Positions 1 through 11,413 of a stretch of DNA of 64,000 nucleotides are shown here, in pieces. Both the position numbers and the translations under genes were made by a program. Numbering within the stretch: the first letter of the stretch is position 1; every line of letters begins with the position of its first letter. Under the pieces are notes generated by a model, which ran no database searches, was not told the origin of the DNA, and worked only from the letters and a program-made list of their open reading frames with translations. The stretch is from the NCBI GenBank assembly GCA_932521035.1, contig OW051492.1:9114001-9178000 (forward strand), read 5' to 3'. Source of the stretch: Oscheius dolichura (taxonomy: Eukaryota > Nematoda > Chromadorea > Rhabditida > Rhabditidae).

Positions 1-2303
1 GAAATGGCCGAGATACGGGGAGAAACGCCCGATACAAACGCCTGACATGCCTGTTTACGCCATACGGCAAAAAAAGGCAAAAAAGGGTCTCTTCCCCCTT
101 TGTGAATAGAAAATGAATTGAACAAACCTTTGTCAAGAAATCCGTAGCGGGATTGTTAACAGCTCTCATAAATTTTGAGAAACATCCCAAATAGACAGCT
201 CCCTCCCGCCATAGACGTGCATATCGTCGAGAAATTTTCGAATCATAGTATCTCGGCACGCTTTCAAATGACATCGAAAACATTAACAAATTGTCATCGT
301 TTGTCCAATTCTGAACAGAGGGGGGTCACTTCCCTTTTTTGAATTGAAACAAACCTTTGCAACAGAGTCCAAAATAGGCATAGCTTTCGAGGCTATTAGT
401 CCCCAAAGTAACAGACTCACTATTTTCTTGCCTTTTACTGCCTCTTCGATCAGTTGCTCATTGCTCATATTGTAATCTTTCCAAGAGAAGCCTTGGACAG
501 AATAAAGAATGTACGGAGCACTCTGAAAAAAAGGGGAATGATGGTTCAAGGAAGTACAAATAAGGATCCAGTCAAAAAATGGGGGGCAGCGCGGTCTACC
601 CAGTGTTTCTCGTCCCAAATTGAATGTTCCCAGACATGTTACATATGATTCGAAAGCTCTTGATCTCGCGAATTCAATGGTATACAGGAAGACATGGGTG
701 CCTCCAGGAAACAGTGTTCATTTTGGATGTATAGTCGTTCGTTAGCTTACCCAGTATTATTTGCTGAAAACTGAATAAACTCACCTTATTAAATGTTTCC
801 TGTGTACCATCGAATTCGCGAGTTCAAGAGCTTTCGAACCATATGGAACATACCTGGGAACTTCCATTTTGGGAAGAGAAACTCTGGGTATATCGCGCTG
901 ACCAAGTCATTGCGCACATGAGAATAAAAGGTTCTAACCTTCACACCATCGATTGCCATAAGTTCGCCGATGTTCCTAGACTGAAGTAGGTCAACTTTCT
1001 CGACTTTCCAAGTACTAGTAATCATCTTCACTTGTTCCGTTGTCATATTCTTCATTGACAACTGCTTGACACTGTTTAAATCAACGGTAGCTTCAATAAA
1101 ATAGATTAGTGCTTGCTCAAACTTTCTATTTTCCTCGTAGTTCTCAATGGATATGTTAACCTGAAGATTTTAATCCAAATTCTAAAAACTCGAGATAAAA
1201 TGCCGTACCAGGCTAATAGTGGTGAAAGCAAAACCCGAGAGCGAGCGCCTGATCCTCGTCACATTCCTGCTAGTCATTTGGACCAAAAAATTGGAATCTC
1301 CATTGTTTAGGCCATAATTTATGGCAACGTAAACACCATCCAGCTCTTTGTTCTGAAAAGAATCAAATAAAACTACAGTACTCCCAAGGCCGCGCCGTAA
1401 GCGCGCTATCAAACATTGTTATCCTTGAGGATTACGGTAGCCTATCTCACCCACGTACCTGTTTATTTTTCTTAAACGGAAGAACGTTTAAGGAGTTCAG
1501 TAAATATAAACAGGGCCGTCTCCGATAGCAATAAATTCCCAGTTTACTTCTATTCTCCTCACAAAATTCATCCATAAATCGACATGTCCGGCGGAGGCGG
1601 ACATATGGAATGGCGTAGCACTGAAATAAACTTTTTGTTTCCCTTTCGAATGACTTCCTTATGAGACATTTGATAGATAAAACAAGGCTAGATCCTGTTT
1701 GTTATCAGGGTAGTCTTGTGGTTTCTCATGATAACAACTGCAGCGAACACTTCAATCAGTCTATGTGGCGATGAGATGACCGCAACGGGTTCCGGGATTT
1801 GCAGAAATTTGATAAGGTTTTCCAATGAAAAAACCAGCGAATTTCAGATCTTGGTGTGGGTTCCCGTGCGAATTTACTAACGAAAAGACTCACCACTGGG
1901 TTTTATACGATTTTGGGGCTACGCATCAATTTTTTAGACTCTAAATAACTTTAATAACTCCATTTTTCTCTCGCAGTTATGATTTGTAAAACAAAAACTT
2001 TAAAAGATTTTCCGATCACAAGGCCTTGATGCATATTTTGGGAATAGTCTCGGGAGGCTGTTCTATTTCCTAATACTTCAATTTCTGGCTGTCAAGGAGT
2101 CTTTCGCCAAAGAAAAAGGGTACATAGGGTGTAAAATATACTGTTTTCCCAGATGGACGCCTCATTTTAAAATCAATCCCTTGGAATTGGAACGGATGTC
2201 CCAATACGCGTTTCAGGTAATAAAATTAACCAGTACTCACCTTTCTGACAATTTGAACCTTCATTTCCGCGGCTAACTCCATAAATTGATCGAATTTCGT
2301 CAT
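1..2303 (-). CDS. F-box family protein, partial (C-terminus off the left edge)
   Basis: Exons on the minus strand: 2303-2241, 1620-1459, 1352-1209, 1160-939, 522-355, 310-128; the final exon lies beyond position 1. Exon 1 reads MTKFDQFMELAAEMKVQIVRK, the first half of an F-box; exon 2 (CYA-I-PYVRLRR-C) supplies the second half. Phases are consistent and no stop interrupts the exons. Residue patterns match the paralogue at 17806-19905 exon by exon (for example INYGLNNGD against INYGKNNGD, and SLSGFAF in both), so this is the closest relative in the window. F-box proteins bridge substrates to Cullin-1/SKP1 ubiquitin ligases; the target is unknown. Intron 4 holds a 330-bp inverted-repeat element (588-916). 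The start at 2303 was chosen because it is the only ATG giving an F-box in frame with a GTGAGT donor. Confidence 0.72.
588..916. mobile_element. Long-TIR MITE in intron of the left-edge F-box gene
   Basis: Two arms of roughly 130 nt, inverted with respect to each other, surround a short unique centre. The same element, in opposite orientation and with longer ends, lies at 43638-44015. This copy has lost its outermost bases on at least the left side. No coding capacity is visible, so it is a non-autonomous element. Confidence 0.7.
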
Positions 2304-3756
2304 ATTGATGAGGAGAAATTGGTGAAGAGTTAACCAGAGAATAATTCACTGTTCCGGGTGGACGGGAAAGATAAAAGTGAACCTTATCAGGGCGTTTCGA
2401 AAGCTCAGAAATGACTAGACGATATAAGAAGAGGCTGACTGTGAGGAAATACTGCGACAGAAATGAGGTGACTGGTTTTTGCTGCACATTACTATCCACA
2501 TTTTTTACTAGGAACCGGATGATTACGCTTTATATAAACAGGAGGGGGAGGCACAAATTTGGGGAAATGTTATAGCTACACCTTCTCGAATAAAATTACG
2601 AGAGATGCTAGAAGGGGGCTGAAGTTCTTCGTTGCTACCGTTGAAAGTTACTCCATGATGACCCTCAAGATGACAAGGAATTCTTAGGAAACTTCGCTCT
2701 GTTGGAAGCAGCCGCCCTCTACTCTTTTCAGGGAGCTGAACGAGAGGATCGGTCCCCGATAGTCCGACCTTCTTCACCCGTAAAGTCTCGGCAGCAGAAT
2801 CATCTTTATTCAAAACTGTTACGAAACTGTGACGCCTTTATAACTTTGTATTGCCGCGACTTTACGGGTACAGGGAAGCTGACTATCGTGTGCCGAGCCA
2901 AATGAAAGAGAGACAGGTAAGAGTCAGCTGGTGGCAGCACCCTATAAACTTCTGTTGCTTATTTTGCAGTCCCGGATTTTTTGTAAGTTCGGGTACGGTC
3001 CCCAAGGGTTCTTTCCTCTTTGCCAACAGTTGCAAGGGAAACGTTGGTTGAGTTATTCCTAAAGCTTCCTGTGACTTGTTCAGCTTGCAGAATGTTGAAG
3101 GTTAATCCGTGCTAAAAGTACACAAAGGATCCTTTGATCTTTTTCGGTAAAGCTCCGCCAAACAGAAGGCAGCCATACGGAAGGGAAGAGCCACCTCATC
3201 CCGACCGCTCTCTCCCTCTTTCTCATGATGACCTCACCGTTATTTTTTTTGCAGGTGACCGATGTAAAATCATCGCCTGTCTCCTGCCCTTTGTCCATTG
3301 CTCTCGCTGTCGCTCTCTCTCCCTATCCGGAGGTTCCTGGCCCCAGACGGTCAAAACCGCTACGCGTACGCTTTGCAGGCTATATACCTTACTTTTCACC
3401 CGGCTTATTTCTATTTTTAGCGGATATCACTTAAAATTACATTGCTTTAACACTGGAAAAGTTGTTTTCTTCTTTCGAAGCTTCTGAAAACCGCAAATAC
3501 CAATTGAAAATAAGCTAATGTCAACAAATGAGTGCTGTTGAGAATATTAATGATGATCGTCAATTTCCATTTAAAAGGATGCGGTAACACTAAAAAAGTG
3601 GTTTTTATAAGTGCAAACAGTTTCCTGGCTTTCTACTGCGGTATTCGGATCCCTTCGTGTTCACGTGACCGCCGCGTCACTTTCTTTTTTCCCCTGTGGC
3701 TAAACGTATTTCTCTCTTCAACTTTAACCAAATACACGTTTTCCAGCAGAGTTGAA
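2304..3756. other. Intergenic stretch with one palindromic MITE
   Basis: Apart from the short palindromic element at 2776-2869 I see no exon with a credible start, splice pattern or homology to other genes here. Open frames in 3134-3487 are low-complexity and lack splice-consistent neighbours. Confidence 0.5.
2776..2869. mobile_element. Palindromic MITE, ACCCGTAAAGTCTCGGCA family
   Basis: Starts with ACCCGTAAAGTCTCGGCAG and ends with its near-perfect reverse complement; the 55-nt core (GTGACGCCTTTATAAC and CTTTATTCAAAACTGTT) recurs in the 6294 and 44915 copies. Additional inverted words, GATAGTCCG to the left and CTATCGTG to the right, suggest the full element is a few tens of bases longer. 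Confidence 0.7.
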
Positions 3757-4248
3757 ATGCCCGCTCTCTCTTCTTCCATTGACCTCTGCGGTCTCTCCAA
3801 TGAGCTCCTCATGGCCACCTTTGCCAAGGTAAGTTATAGAACTTCTTCTTGCTTCGTGGAACTACACCTCCCTCTGCAGCAGGGCTGCACGAGACGGGGG
3901 GTTTCAAAGTCGAGACGAGACCCTCCTCAAAAAATATCGAGACGAGCTCGAGACTAGACGGAAGGGTCCTCCGCCTCCGCCTATCCAAATTCGGGCTATT
4001 GCTCCTCCATCATCAGCTAACCTAAAGATAATTTAGCTATCTTACAGATGGATAACGAAACCTTCCAGAGGGTGAAGCAGTCTTCCCCGGGTCTTGAGAC
4101 TTTTTGTTTCCAAGTAGAAGCGCTCTTCAGAGAAGCCAACCCGCGGCTGAACATAGACAGGGTTCGAGACCGTGTCTTGTAAGTCTTTATTGTCACTAGT
4201 CTAGAAACTGACAATTTAAGGATTACCGCCTATGTGCGAACTGGTTAA
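3757..4248 (+). CDS. Short F-box-only protein (76 aa)
   Basis: Exons 3757-3828, 4048-4178, 4221-4248, with GTAAGT donors and TTACAG / TTTAAG acceptors, all in phase. The protein has an F-box pattern over about residues 11-45: LSNELLMATFAK from exon 1 and FQRVKQSSPGLETFC from exon 2. It then ends after a short tail, so it lacks the substrate-binding region of its neighbours. The intron after the Lys that ends the first F-box helix sits where it does in the larger paralogues, which supports common origin. It could be a truncated duplicate still able to bind a SKP1-like partner, or a decaying gene. Intron 1 contains a GAGACGAG-rich repeat that begins with CAGGGCTG. Confidence 0.6.
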
Positions 4249-4548
4249 CATCACTAGAACAGCAACGTCAACGACTTCGAAATCCAAGTGTTCAAAGAAT
4301 AAGTTGTGATATCTTTTCCCCCATGTAAAACAATAATTATGGTACAAAAATATTTATAAATAATCCTCTAACTTTGCTAAAATCGAAGGACCCAGCCGGA
4401 CTACACCGGTTCTTCTGACTGCGGAAAAGACGCGTCCGCCTAGCAAAGCGGGAATTTCCAATATTTCAAATTTTTTATCTATAGAAGCAGAACTGTTTCG
4501 CTTTCTTTTATCTCAAAGTTTTTTCGTTTCCTCTACTGACAAAGATTT

Positions 4549-6133
4549 ATGTTTACCGAACTTGATTTCCTTCCGGCTAACTTAAAGATTCAAGTCATCC
4601 AAAAGGTGTGCTTTAATTTTATCGTTTCCTATCCATTTTCAGTTCAATTCTTACTCCTACATCCGATATAGACGAGTAAACTCCACTGCAAATGAATTCT
4701 GCTCGAAATATCAAAGTTTTATCAGGATTCGATTGCGAAACAACGCGAGACTGTACCTATTGGACAGTTATGCGGATTTGATCGCCTTCGGGAGCCTACA
4801 TGATGTAAATTCCTTTCTAAACTACCGTACCAATGGCCGAAAATTACCAAATATTGTATTCAGAAAGGAGTAGAGGTTAAAGGAATCCAAGCCCTAGTTG
4901 ACTACGCCACCAGAAGAGAGGGCGCCACTTTGACACTACCAATGACTTTTGAGAATGCTAACGTCCTTCAGCAATCGATTCAAGGCTTTTATTTCGATGA
5001 AGTCGTCGTGGTAGGACCCGTAAAACTAGAAGGACGGAAATATTCTCCATTTTAGTGGAACTGTAAGCATTATGAGACCCCTCATGAGAACCAGGTCTTT
5101 CACCAGTCGTTGTCCTGTTTCTTGCTGGCTATTCAACATCTCCGCTGCCCTTGGGTTACTGTAAGGAATGTGAACAGACGCTATTTGGAAGAATTGACAA
5201 GAAGGTTGCAACCGAAGTCGTTGACGTTGTCGAAGATTGCCCTGACGGAGGAGGATCAACGTCTAGTCGAGAAAATGACCCATGAAATCTATTTGGATTT
5301 TGCCGAGAGACCTCCAGAGACTATGGATCTGGTCAAAATGTGCAAGGGAAAGAAGATCGTCTCACTACAGAACCAGGAAACACGTTTCCCTGACGTTTTC
5401 TGGAACGTGTTTGAGAATTTGATGAAGGTGAGCGTTTGGTTCATTTATTGGGCCGGTCTTGGCTTTCAAAAGGTTTAAGCCATCTGCAAACTACCGTAAC
5501 CCCGTACGCGGTACTTTGATTGGTGATTCTTGCAAGAATTTTCAAGTTTTAGAATGAAACCAGACCTTTAAATAATTTTTCAGTGCTGGAAGAAGCTTTC
5601 GATTCCGCTTCAAGTTGGTCTCTTGGTTTTCGGAGAAAATGGTTCATTCACGGACGAGGACCTCTCCCTTCCCACGAGTCGCTTCTCCCGGCTTGGAGCT
5701 GCCCACCTCGGCTCTTACTACTCGACGAATATTTCGGATCTTATTCGACGGCAAGTAGGACGTTCGGTAGGACGAAAAACCACTTCGACATCCTTTTTAG
5801 CCAATATTAAAATACGACTACTTCTTTATGAAGTGTCAAGAGGAGGAGTGGGCCGTGTTCTACCTGCGACGAAGCCGAACACGAGGAGGCATTACGACAG
5901 TTCGACTGGGATTTACAAATACATCGAGAAGAGGCCACAGACCAGAAGAATACTTGGCTAAAATTATAAGCCATTTATTTTGTAAGGCGGTATTGGATTA
6001 TTCTACTCTCAGGGAACAATTGGAACAACAGGCGACGATTGAGGGGAAGAAGAAAGAATTACAAGAGTTTATCAGCCGTATTGTGTCTTTTTACACACCG
6101 CCACTTGTTGCTGTTTTGCAAGGAGTCGAATAA
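4549..6133 (+). CDS. F-box family protein, six exons (413 aa)
   Basis: Exons 4549-4605, 4643-4804, 4864-5010, 5056-5427, 5584-5754, 5801-6133; every exon is a multiple of three, so all introns are phase 0. The F-box spans the first intron (LDFLPANLKIQVIQK, then YIRYRRVNSTANEFC). Downstream exons parallel the other F-box genes: a KGIQALVDYATR / LTLPMTFENA exon, then a longer exon with the GKKIVSL word also present in the left-edge gene. The C-terminus is a Glu/Lys-rich helix. The function of the C-terminal region is unknown; by analogy with nematode F-box/FTH proteins it probably contacts the substrate. It lies 300 nt downstream of the F-box-only gene, in the same direction. Confidence 0.75.
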
Positions 6134-6582
6134 AGTTTTTAACTAGCGCTTTATCTCTTTTTTCTTTAATTGTTATCTTGTTATCTAGATCATAAAACGA
6201 TTTTGGATCTTGACTTTCCTCTTTCTACCTCCAACGGTAATTACCAGTCCTTTTGGCAGGCCTCCGCAGACGGGGAGACCCGGTACACGATACCCGGATC
6301 CCCTGCCCCCCGTAAAATCATGGCAAAACCAAGGTATAAAGGCGTCACAGTTTTGTAACACTTTTGAATAAAGATGTTCCACCTGCCGAGACTTTACGGC
6401 TCATGGCAGGCCTTCCCTTGCCCGCCTTCGCCTTCAAACAGTAATGACCCGTCCTTTTGTCGAGTGTTCTTGATGCGTCCACCTTTGACAGTCTGATAAC
6501 TACAGTAACCCGGTTTTAACTAGGAATAAACTGGTTAAAAAGGAAAGCGAAGAAAATCTTCATTCAACCTCCCATTCAACCG
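6134..6582. other. Intergenic, contains a palindromic MITE
   Basis: Contains the MITE at 6294-6404 and a TACAGTAACCC word near 6500. No coding exon is supported. Confidence 0.5.
6294..6404. mobile_element. Palindromic MITE, ACCCGTAAAGTCTCGGCA family
   Basis: Left end is degenerate (CCCCGTAAAATCATGGCA); right end TGCCGAGACTTTACGG is intact. The core matches the reverse complement of the 2776 copy (GGTATAAAGGCGTCACAG). Confidence 0.6.
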
Positions 6583-6603
6583 TTGGAGTGGTCGCCGTCT
6601 TCA
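6583..6603 (+). promoter_or_regulatory. Conserved pre-ATG element of the lysine-rich family
   Basis: GGAGTGGTCGCCGTCTTCA directly precedes the ATG at 6604. Related words precede the start codons at 7868, 20731, 25144, 27839 (minus) and 54836 (minus). The reading frame relative to the ATG differs among copies, so conservation is probably in the 5' UTR or core promoter and not protein. Confidence 0.5.
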
Positions 6604-7218
6604 ATGATCCCGGCCATCTTCTTCGGCATTTTAGGTACGTTTTTACTGTCGTCTTTGTACTTTATCTTTTTCTTTTCAGCGCTGACAATCCTGGCGTCGT
6701 GTGGGAAAAAGGAGAAGAAGAAGAAGAGGATCGCGGACAAACAGCGGCCACCATCCCAGCAGCGGCCGGCCCCAATTCGGGACTCGTCCTCCAAGAAGTC
6801 AAAAGTCGGCAAGCCGCCGTCGAAAATGGACAAGCCGCCGGCTACAGCTCCGTCTGCCGAGGCGCCGGCTGATGGCGGTTCTGAAGGGAAGAGTCAAGCC
6901 GCTGAAAAACAGCCGAGTAAGGAACCCATCAAGACACAGGCCACCCAAATTAGCCAAATATCCGCCAAGCCGGAGGGTGGCGGCCCCGATATCAAGCCGA
7001 AGGAAATTGTAATGACGAAGAAGGAAAAGGAAATTGCCGACGGGAAAAAGGCCAAGAAGGGAGAATATCCCACGTTCCAGGACATCGAATCGGACTGGGA
7101 CGATGAGAAGGACGCCAAGGACGCCAAGGACGGCAAGAAGAAGAAGGCCGACGGCGGAGGACGGGAGGCGGACAAGAAGGAGAGCAGCTCGAAGAAGGAG
7201 GACGACCACAAGAAATAG
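6604..7218 (+). CDS. Lysine-rich leader-peptide protein 1
   Basis: Exons 6604-6634 and 6680-7218. The first exon encodes MIPAIFFGIL and is joined in phase 1 to ALTILASCGKK, giving one hydrophobic leader of about 17 residues that ends in Cys-Gly-Lys-Lys. The body is rich in Lys, Pro, Ala and Glu with no globular domain. Near the C-terminus come IKPKEIVMTKKEKE and EYPTFQDIESDWDDE, shared with the paralogues at 7868 and 53260, then acidic/basic repeats. The leader could be a signal peptide, possibly with lipoprotein-like cysteine, or a membrane anchor; the body would be extracellular or luminal and disordered. An in-frame ATG at 6583 could add seven residues, but it lies inside the non-coding conserved element, so I prefer 6604. 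I do not recognise the family by name. Confidence 0.75.
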   Translation: MIPAIFFGILGTFLLSSLYFIFFFSALTILASCGKKEKKKKRIADKQRPPSQQRPAPIRDSSSKKSKVGKPPSKMDKPPATAPSAEAPADGGSEGKSQAAEKQPSKEPIKTQATQISQISAKPEGGGPDIKPKEIVMTKKEKEIADGKKAKKGEYPTFQDIESDWDDEKDAKDAKDGKKKKADGGGREADKKESSSKKEDDHKK

Positions 7219-7848
7219 AGAACCGGGGAGGGAACGGGAAACACCAAATAACAAATTCATCGTATTTTGGCTGCCTGTAATCAGTACCATTTCTTTGATT
7301 GAGACAGAATAAAATCGATCCTTCTCTGTCTTCTTGTCTTGTTATTGCCTTCTGTTTGTTCTCCGGTAGGACGCTCACGACCCCAAGAAGTCTAAACTTC
7401 CATTATTTTCGAAGAAAAAAGGAACAACCTTTGAGAAAGACTATGGTTTTCTATTGCCAACACGAGTACAAGGAGTATGTTGAAACCCGCGGAGAAAAAG
7501 AGAAGACAGTGGCTGCCGTTGTCCACAAACCTCATGATTCAAATGGTTACAACTGGGATGAGGAAGGGTGATCTGCTGATTGGAGAAGGTTATTCCTAGT
7601 CAGACTTGCAAGAAGTAGTAGTAGTTCCGACTTTTTGCTCCAATCCTACCACCTTTTTAGGCCCAGGATTACTGTAGCCCATAATAAACCGCCACCTGTG
7701 GGGGAACGACGAAGACTGACCAGACCCGACCAAATAAAACTAAAAATAACGGTCCATTTTTAGTCATTTTCCGGTTTTTGACAGGGGATATCCGTTTTGC
7801 TCCGAGCAGTCATTTCTGGTCATTCATCCAAGGCAAGAAGAATTGTTT
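7219..7848. other. Intergenic with a possible short open frame
   Basis: An open frame from 7442 to 7571 (MVFYCQHEYKEYVETRGEK...) of 42 codons has a coding-like composition but no clear splice partners. It might be a remnant exon. Nothing else is supported. Confidence 0.25.
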
Positions 7849-7867
7849 AAGCGGCCGTCTCTTGGCC
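7849..7867 (+). promoter_or_regulatory. Conserved pre-ATG element, weaker copy
   Basis: AAGCGGCCGTCTCTTGGCC ends at the ATG at 7868. It keeps the CGGCCGTCT core of the family element but is the most divergent copy. Confidence 0.35.
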
Positions 7868-8650
7868 ATGTTGCCGCTTTTTTTCTTCACCATTTTAGGT
7901 TCGGTTTTATCTTCTTTTTAGAGTAAAACGTCCACTGTTTCAGCCTTGGCGACTCTCATTCTCTGTGGTAAAAAGAAGGAAAAGCCGCCAAAGAAGAAGC
8001 CGGCTGCCCGAAAGAAAACAACCTCGTCTCCCGCCACGGCTGAACCGGCGTCACAGAAGAAGAAATCGCGTCCTATTACACCTTGTCGGGCCACGGTGAG
8101 GAGGCCTACGCGTGCTCGCTATCGTGAACTTCGTATTCAACGAGAAAAGGAGGAGGAAGACTGTCCCGGCTACGAAGCCTTCCCCGTAGATAATGTGCCG
8201 GATGCGCCGGTTGCCCGTCCGCCGAAAGACGAAGAAAATGATGGAAAGGGATCGGCTAAAAAGGACGGCAAATCCGACAAGAAGATGGAAGAAGAGAGCA
8301 AGGAGGAGGAGAAAAAGGAGAAGAAAAAGGAGAAGAAAAAGGAGAAGAAAAGGGAGGAGAAAAAGGGGGAAGAGAAGATGAACGAGGCCGACCTGAAGCC
8401 GAAGGAGATCCCCATGACCAAGAAGGAGGAAATGATCAAGGAGGGAAAGCTGAAGGCCAGAAAGGGCGACTATCCGACGTTCCAGGACATCGAATCGGAT
8501 TGGGACTCGGAGAAGGAGGTCAAGAACGACAAGAAGAAGAACGAAAAGAAGGAGCAGGTGACCGCTAAGGAAAGGGAGGAGAAGACGGACAAGACCCAGT
8601 TCGGGATGATTAAGACTGCCGCTATGGGACCCGTCAAGGAGGAGGAGTAA
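7868..8650 (+). CDS. Lysine-rich leader-peptide protein 2
   Basis: Exons 7868-7898 (31 nt, as in the neighbour) and 7944-8650. The leader MLPLFFFTIL-ALATLILCGKKK repeats the family pattern with a phase-1 intron inside the hydrophobic segment. The body contains a Lys/Glu run (EKKKEKKKEKKREEKKGEEK) likely to form a charged single helix. It then has LKPKEIPMTKKEEMIKEGKL and the signature DYPTFQDIESDWDSEKE. It is a tandem paralogue of the gene at 6604, 650 nt away in the same direction. Both genes may be expressed in the same tissue given the shared upstream element. Function unknown; secretion or membrane anchoring is inferred only from the leader. Confidence 0.75.
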
Positions 8651-8981
8651 AGATACACAGATGACGATCAAAATAGTCAACAAGGAGCCATCATCCAATT
8701 AATTTTTTTCGTACACTCACTATTGGCGGCAGTTCTTATGACGTAAATAAATCCGTCTCTACGGATACTGTAGCTTCTTTTCATCCATTTCCTTGGTTTT
8801 TGATGTCTTTTTTGATTCCTGGTACACCATTTCTTCGGAAGAGCGTCGTCTCACTTCAGACCCCGGCTACCGTAACCCATCTGCTTCCGCTCGTGGTCTT
8901 TTTGGTGCCGTTGCCAGGCCAGGCTTGCCCTCGATCCATTTATGTCCCAAATAACCACTCAAATAAGAAGATCTGCCCATT

Positions 8982-11413
8982 TTATTCCAAATACAACGAG
9001 GGAATATATTCCAAATAGTCCAGCATTTCTTGTTCCTTCTCCTCCAAAGTATCAGCAGCCTCCAATTTTTCATAGAAGTCAGAATAATCGATTGCCGACC
9101 CGTTGAGGAGTAGATCATCAATTAAGATTGAGATGAAAGACATGTTCAGCTCTTCTTTCCCAGCTATCGTGTCAAAGAGAACGCAGACATCCGTACAGAA
9201 AGACCACGACTTCCGGCTGACGGTAATCATCATCCACCGATTGGTACCAATTTCAGACAGCCAATAGTCATATTTTAGCTCCTGGAACGGAAGTTTTATT
9301 CTAGAGTTTTCGAGCTTCTTTGAAATTTTGAAGCATTTTGGGTGAGCTAACTAAAAAACAGGCAAACAATGAAAATAACGGATACCTGGTTATTTGGACA
9401 GTCCACCGTGGCGTTGGGAATTTCCTTGATTTGAAGAGACCCAATATGGAAGGCTTTCGAAGGCAGTAGTGGTCCTTCCTTGGAGGCCAGGTCAATTTTA
9501 TAGAAATCTGGACCATCTTCAAAATAGAATCGGTAAAAATACAGCTCCGGCAGTTGGCTTTCGTAGTCCTGAAAAAGAGTACCGTAAAATCTTTCCTGGA
9601 ACCTTCTAGGGTTGCACTTTTGACCTTGACTAATACTCCCAGCCGGCACAGCAGCATACTTGGAAAACGTCCAGGCGCGCCGCGTTACGTCACATATCCT
9701 CTGCCAAAGTTTGTGGGGCTACTGATTTTTTTTGTCGGAATGGTTGAAATATGACAGGGTTCATTAAAATCGTCTTGACCTGCTCTCCAACTAGCTTTTT
9801 GAATTTTTTTAAAATCGACCAAAAAATGCCCGAGATACGGATCCAAACGCCCGACACTCTTGTCTATGCCCAGAAATGCGCGAGCCTGAAATTCGGCGTT
9901 TTGCCGATGTATGCAGAGCAGAAACAAAATAAATCCTACCTGTAGAATTTGCTCAAAGCAGCTCCAATCGAAGGAGTCGTCTTGACTTCCCCAATCAATT
10001 GTAGCAATGGACTTCGACTTTAGAAGAGTTTGAAAGTCGACACCTTCTGGAGGAACTGGGAAAGTACAGGAAAAGTGGCGAATGTTCTGAACAATCGGTA
10101 TTTTTCTTCATTTTTCATAATTCCCTACCTTTACCAGGTTCGTTTCTAGCAGTTCCCGGTTAATTTTATCTTTTCTTAGTCGGAGGTAGCTGACGTCCAG
10201 TTTGGAAGTGGCCGTTTCGTACTGTTCCCTAGTTAGCCCTTTAATATTCAGGGTATCCACATGGAGATCGGCGAGAATCTCCATAAAATAGTCGAATGCC
10301 TCATTGAATTCTTTATTTCCTTCCTCATCTTGTGGTTCATTGTAATTCAACTGAAAAATGCGTCAAACTTGGCATTCAACCACTTGAATTTTCTAAAAAG
10401 GGGGTACTCACAATAGAAACTTCAGGAAAATTGAAGCCACTAATGGCTTCTTTAAATTTGAGCAAATTCTCACGATTCAGCGCCATTTTCAAATTTGCTT
10501 CTCCATATAATCTACCGTATTCGACAACCGCATAACTAACATCAATATCTTCTTCATTTTCCTAAAAAATGGATGAAAACGAAAGAAGGAGACGATACCT
10601 TGATCTGTTTATAAAATGGGAAGGTTTCTTTCATGGAATTTAGCAGGAACAGCTCCGGAATCTTACGGTAAATGTATATTCCAATGTGGCGATGATGATC
10701 CTCACAGAATTCATTCATATATCGGCAGGATTGACGGAGGCGGACGTAGGGAATGGCTTGGCACTGGAAAAATTCAAATTAGTGGTTGTAGAGACGTTTC
10801 TTCCACATTTAACCCCAAACTTTAACCTTTAAAAAGTTTGGAGAGCCAATTTTTGGTTCTTTCATGATAGCCCGACCACATCTAGTTCCACCTTGTTTCT
10901 TCCAAAATTTTTGCATGGTTACCGGGTTTTATATCAAATCATGGTTCGTCGGTGTGCCTGGGGGGTATACCGGTGTTTTCATGAATGTTTCGCGGGCCGG
11001 TGTTACCGTGGATGGTGTAAAACAAGTGCAAAAATAGGTGTGGTCGGGCTATCATCAAAGTACCCAATTTTTAGTTACAGCCCCTTAGAAAACACGAAAA
11101 AGACATTGTAAGGATATAAAACCTTTGGATAACCTATAAATTGTTACATAGAGTCCGATTAATCGCTTATTTTTTTTATCAGAACGGTTTTCAGTCCTAA
11201 AATTTTAACATTTGGTTTCAGCGGATAGGAGAATGCACTTTTCTTTAGAAAACTAATTATTCCCCGAGAAAATTGCATTAAACCTGTTAGAAATAGAAAA
11301 ATATCACAATTGAGGCGCGCCTCTGTATTTTTATGGAAAATAAACAGAAAACTCACTTTTCTAACGATTTTTAGCTTCAATTCCGTCGGCAGAGAGGCAA
11401 AACCTTGGAACAT
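8982..11413 (-). CDS. F-box family protein, seven exons (407 aa)
   Basis: Minus-strand exons 11413-11357, 10763-10599, 10561-10412, 10350-10129, 10086-9940, 9568-9386, 9281-8982; all are multiples of three. F-box: FASLPTELKLKIVRK, then CQAIPYVRLRQSCRYMNEFC. Exon lengths (165, 150, 222, 147, 183 nt) match the tandem genes at 12500 and 15434 almost exactly. Repeated family words include ISGFNFPEVSI, DTLNIKGLTREQYE and the C-terminal LEEKEQEMLDYLEYIPS. Unlike those two genes it starts directly at the F-box and lacks the basic N-terminal module. Intron 1 holds a 190-bp MITE, and intron 5 (9569-9939) a 240-bp repeat also present in the 17806 gene. Role: likely substrate adaptor of an SCF-type ubiquitin ligase. 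Confidence 0.8.
9672..9912. repeat. Dispersed 240-bp repeat in F-box gene intron
   Basis: About 80 percent identical by eye to 18757-18996, from GCGCCGCGTTACGT through GAGATACGG and CCCGACACT to the TTTGCCGATGTATG end. A third, partial copy begins the window (1-65). No terminal inverted repeats were found. Confidence 0.65.
10865..11054. mobile_element. 190-bp MITE with perfect 16-bp terminal inverted repeats
   Basis: Begins TGATAGCCCGACCACA and ends with the exact reverse complement TGTGGTCGGGCTATCA. Flanking TCA on both sides may be a 3-bp target duplication. It lies in the first intron of the minus-strand F-box gene and has no open frame. Confidence 0.8.

Noticed and set aside
3885-3960. 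Possible hAT-like MITE starting CAGGGCTG in the intron at 3829-4047
   Set aside because: Only one end matches the 32193 element; no inverted partner or target duplication was found.
8051-8698. Long minus-strand Leu-rich open frame opposite the lysine-rich gene at 7868
   Set aside because: It is the antisense of AAG/GAG-rich codons; the plus strand has the paralogue-supported protein. The same applies to antisense frames at 6799-7290, 21129-21893, 25406-26415 and 53387-53803.
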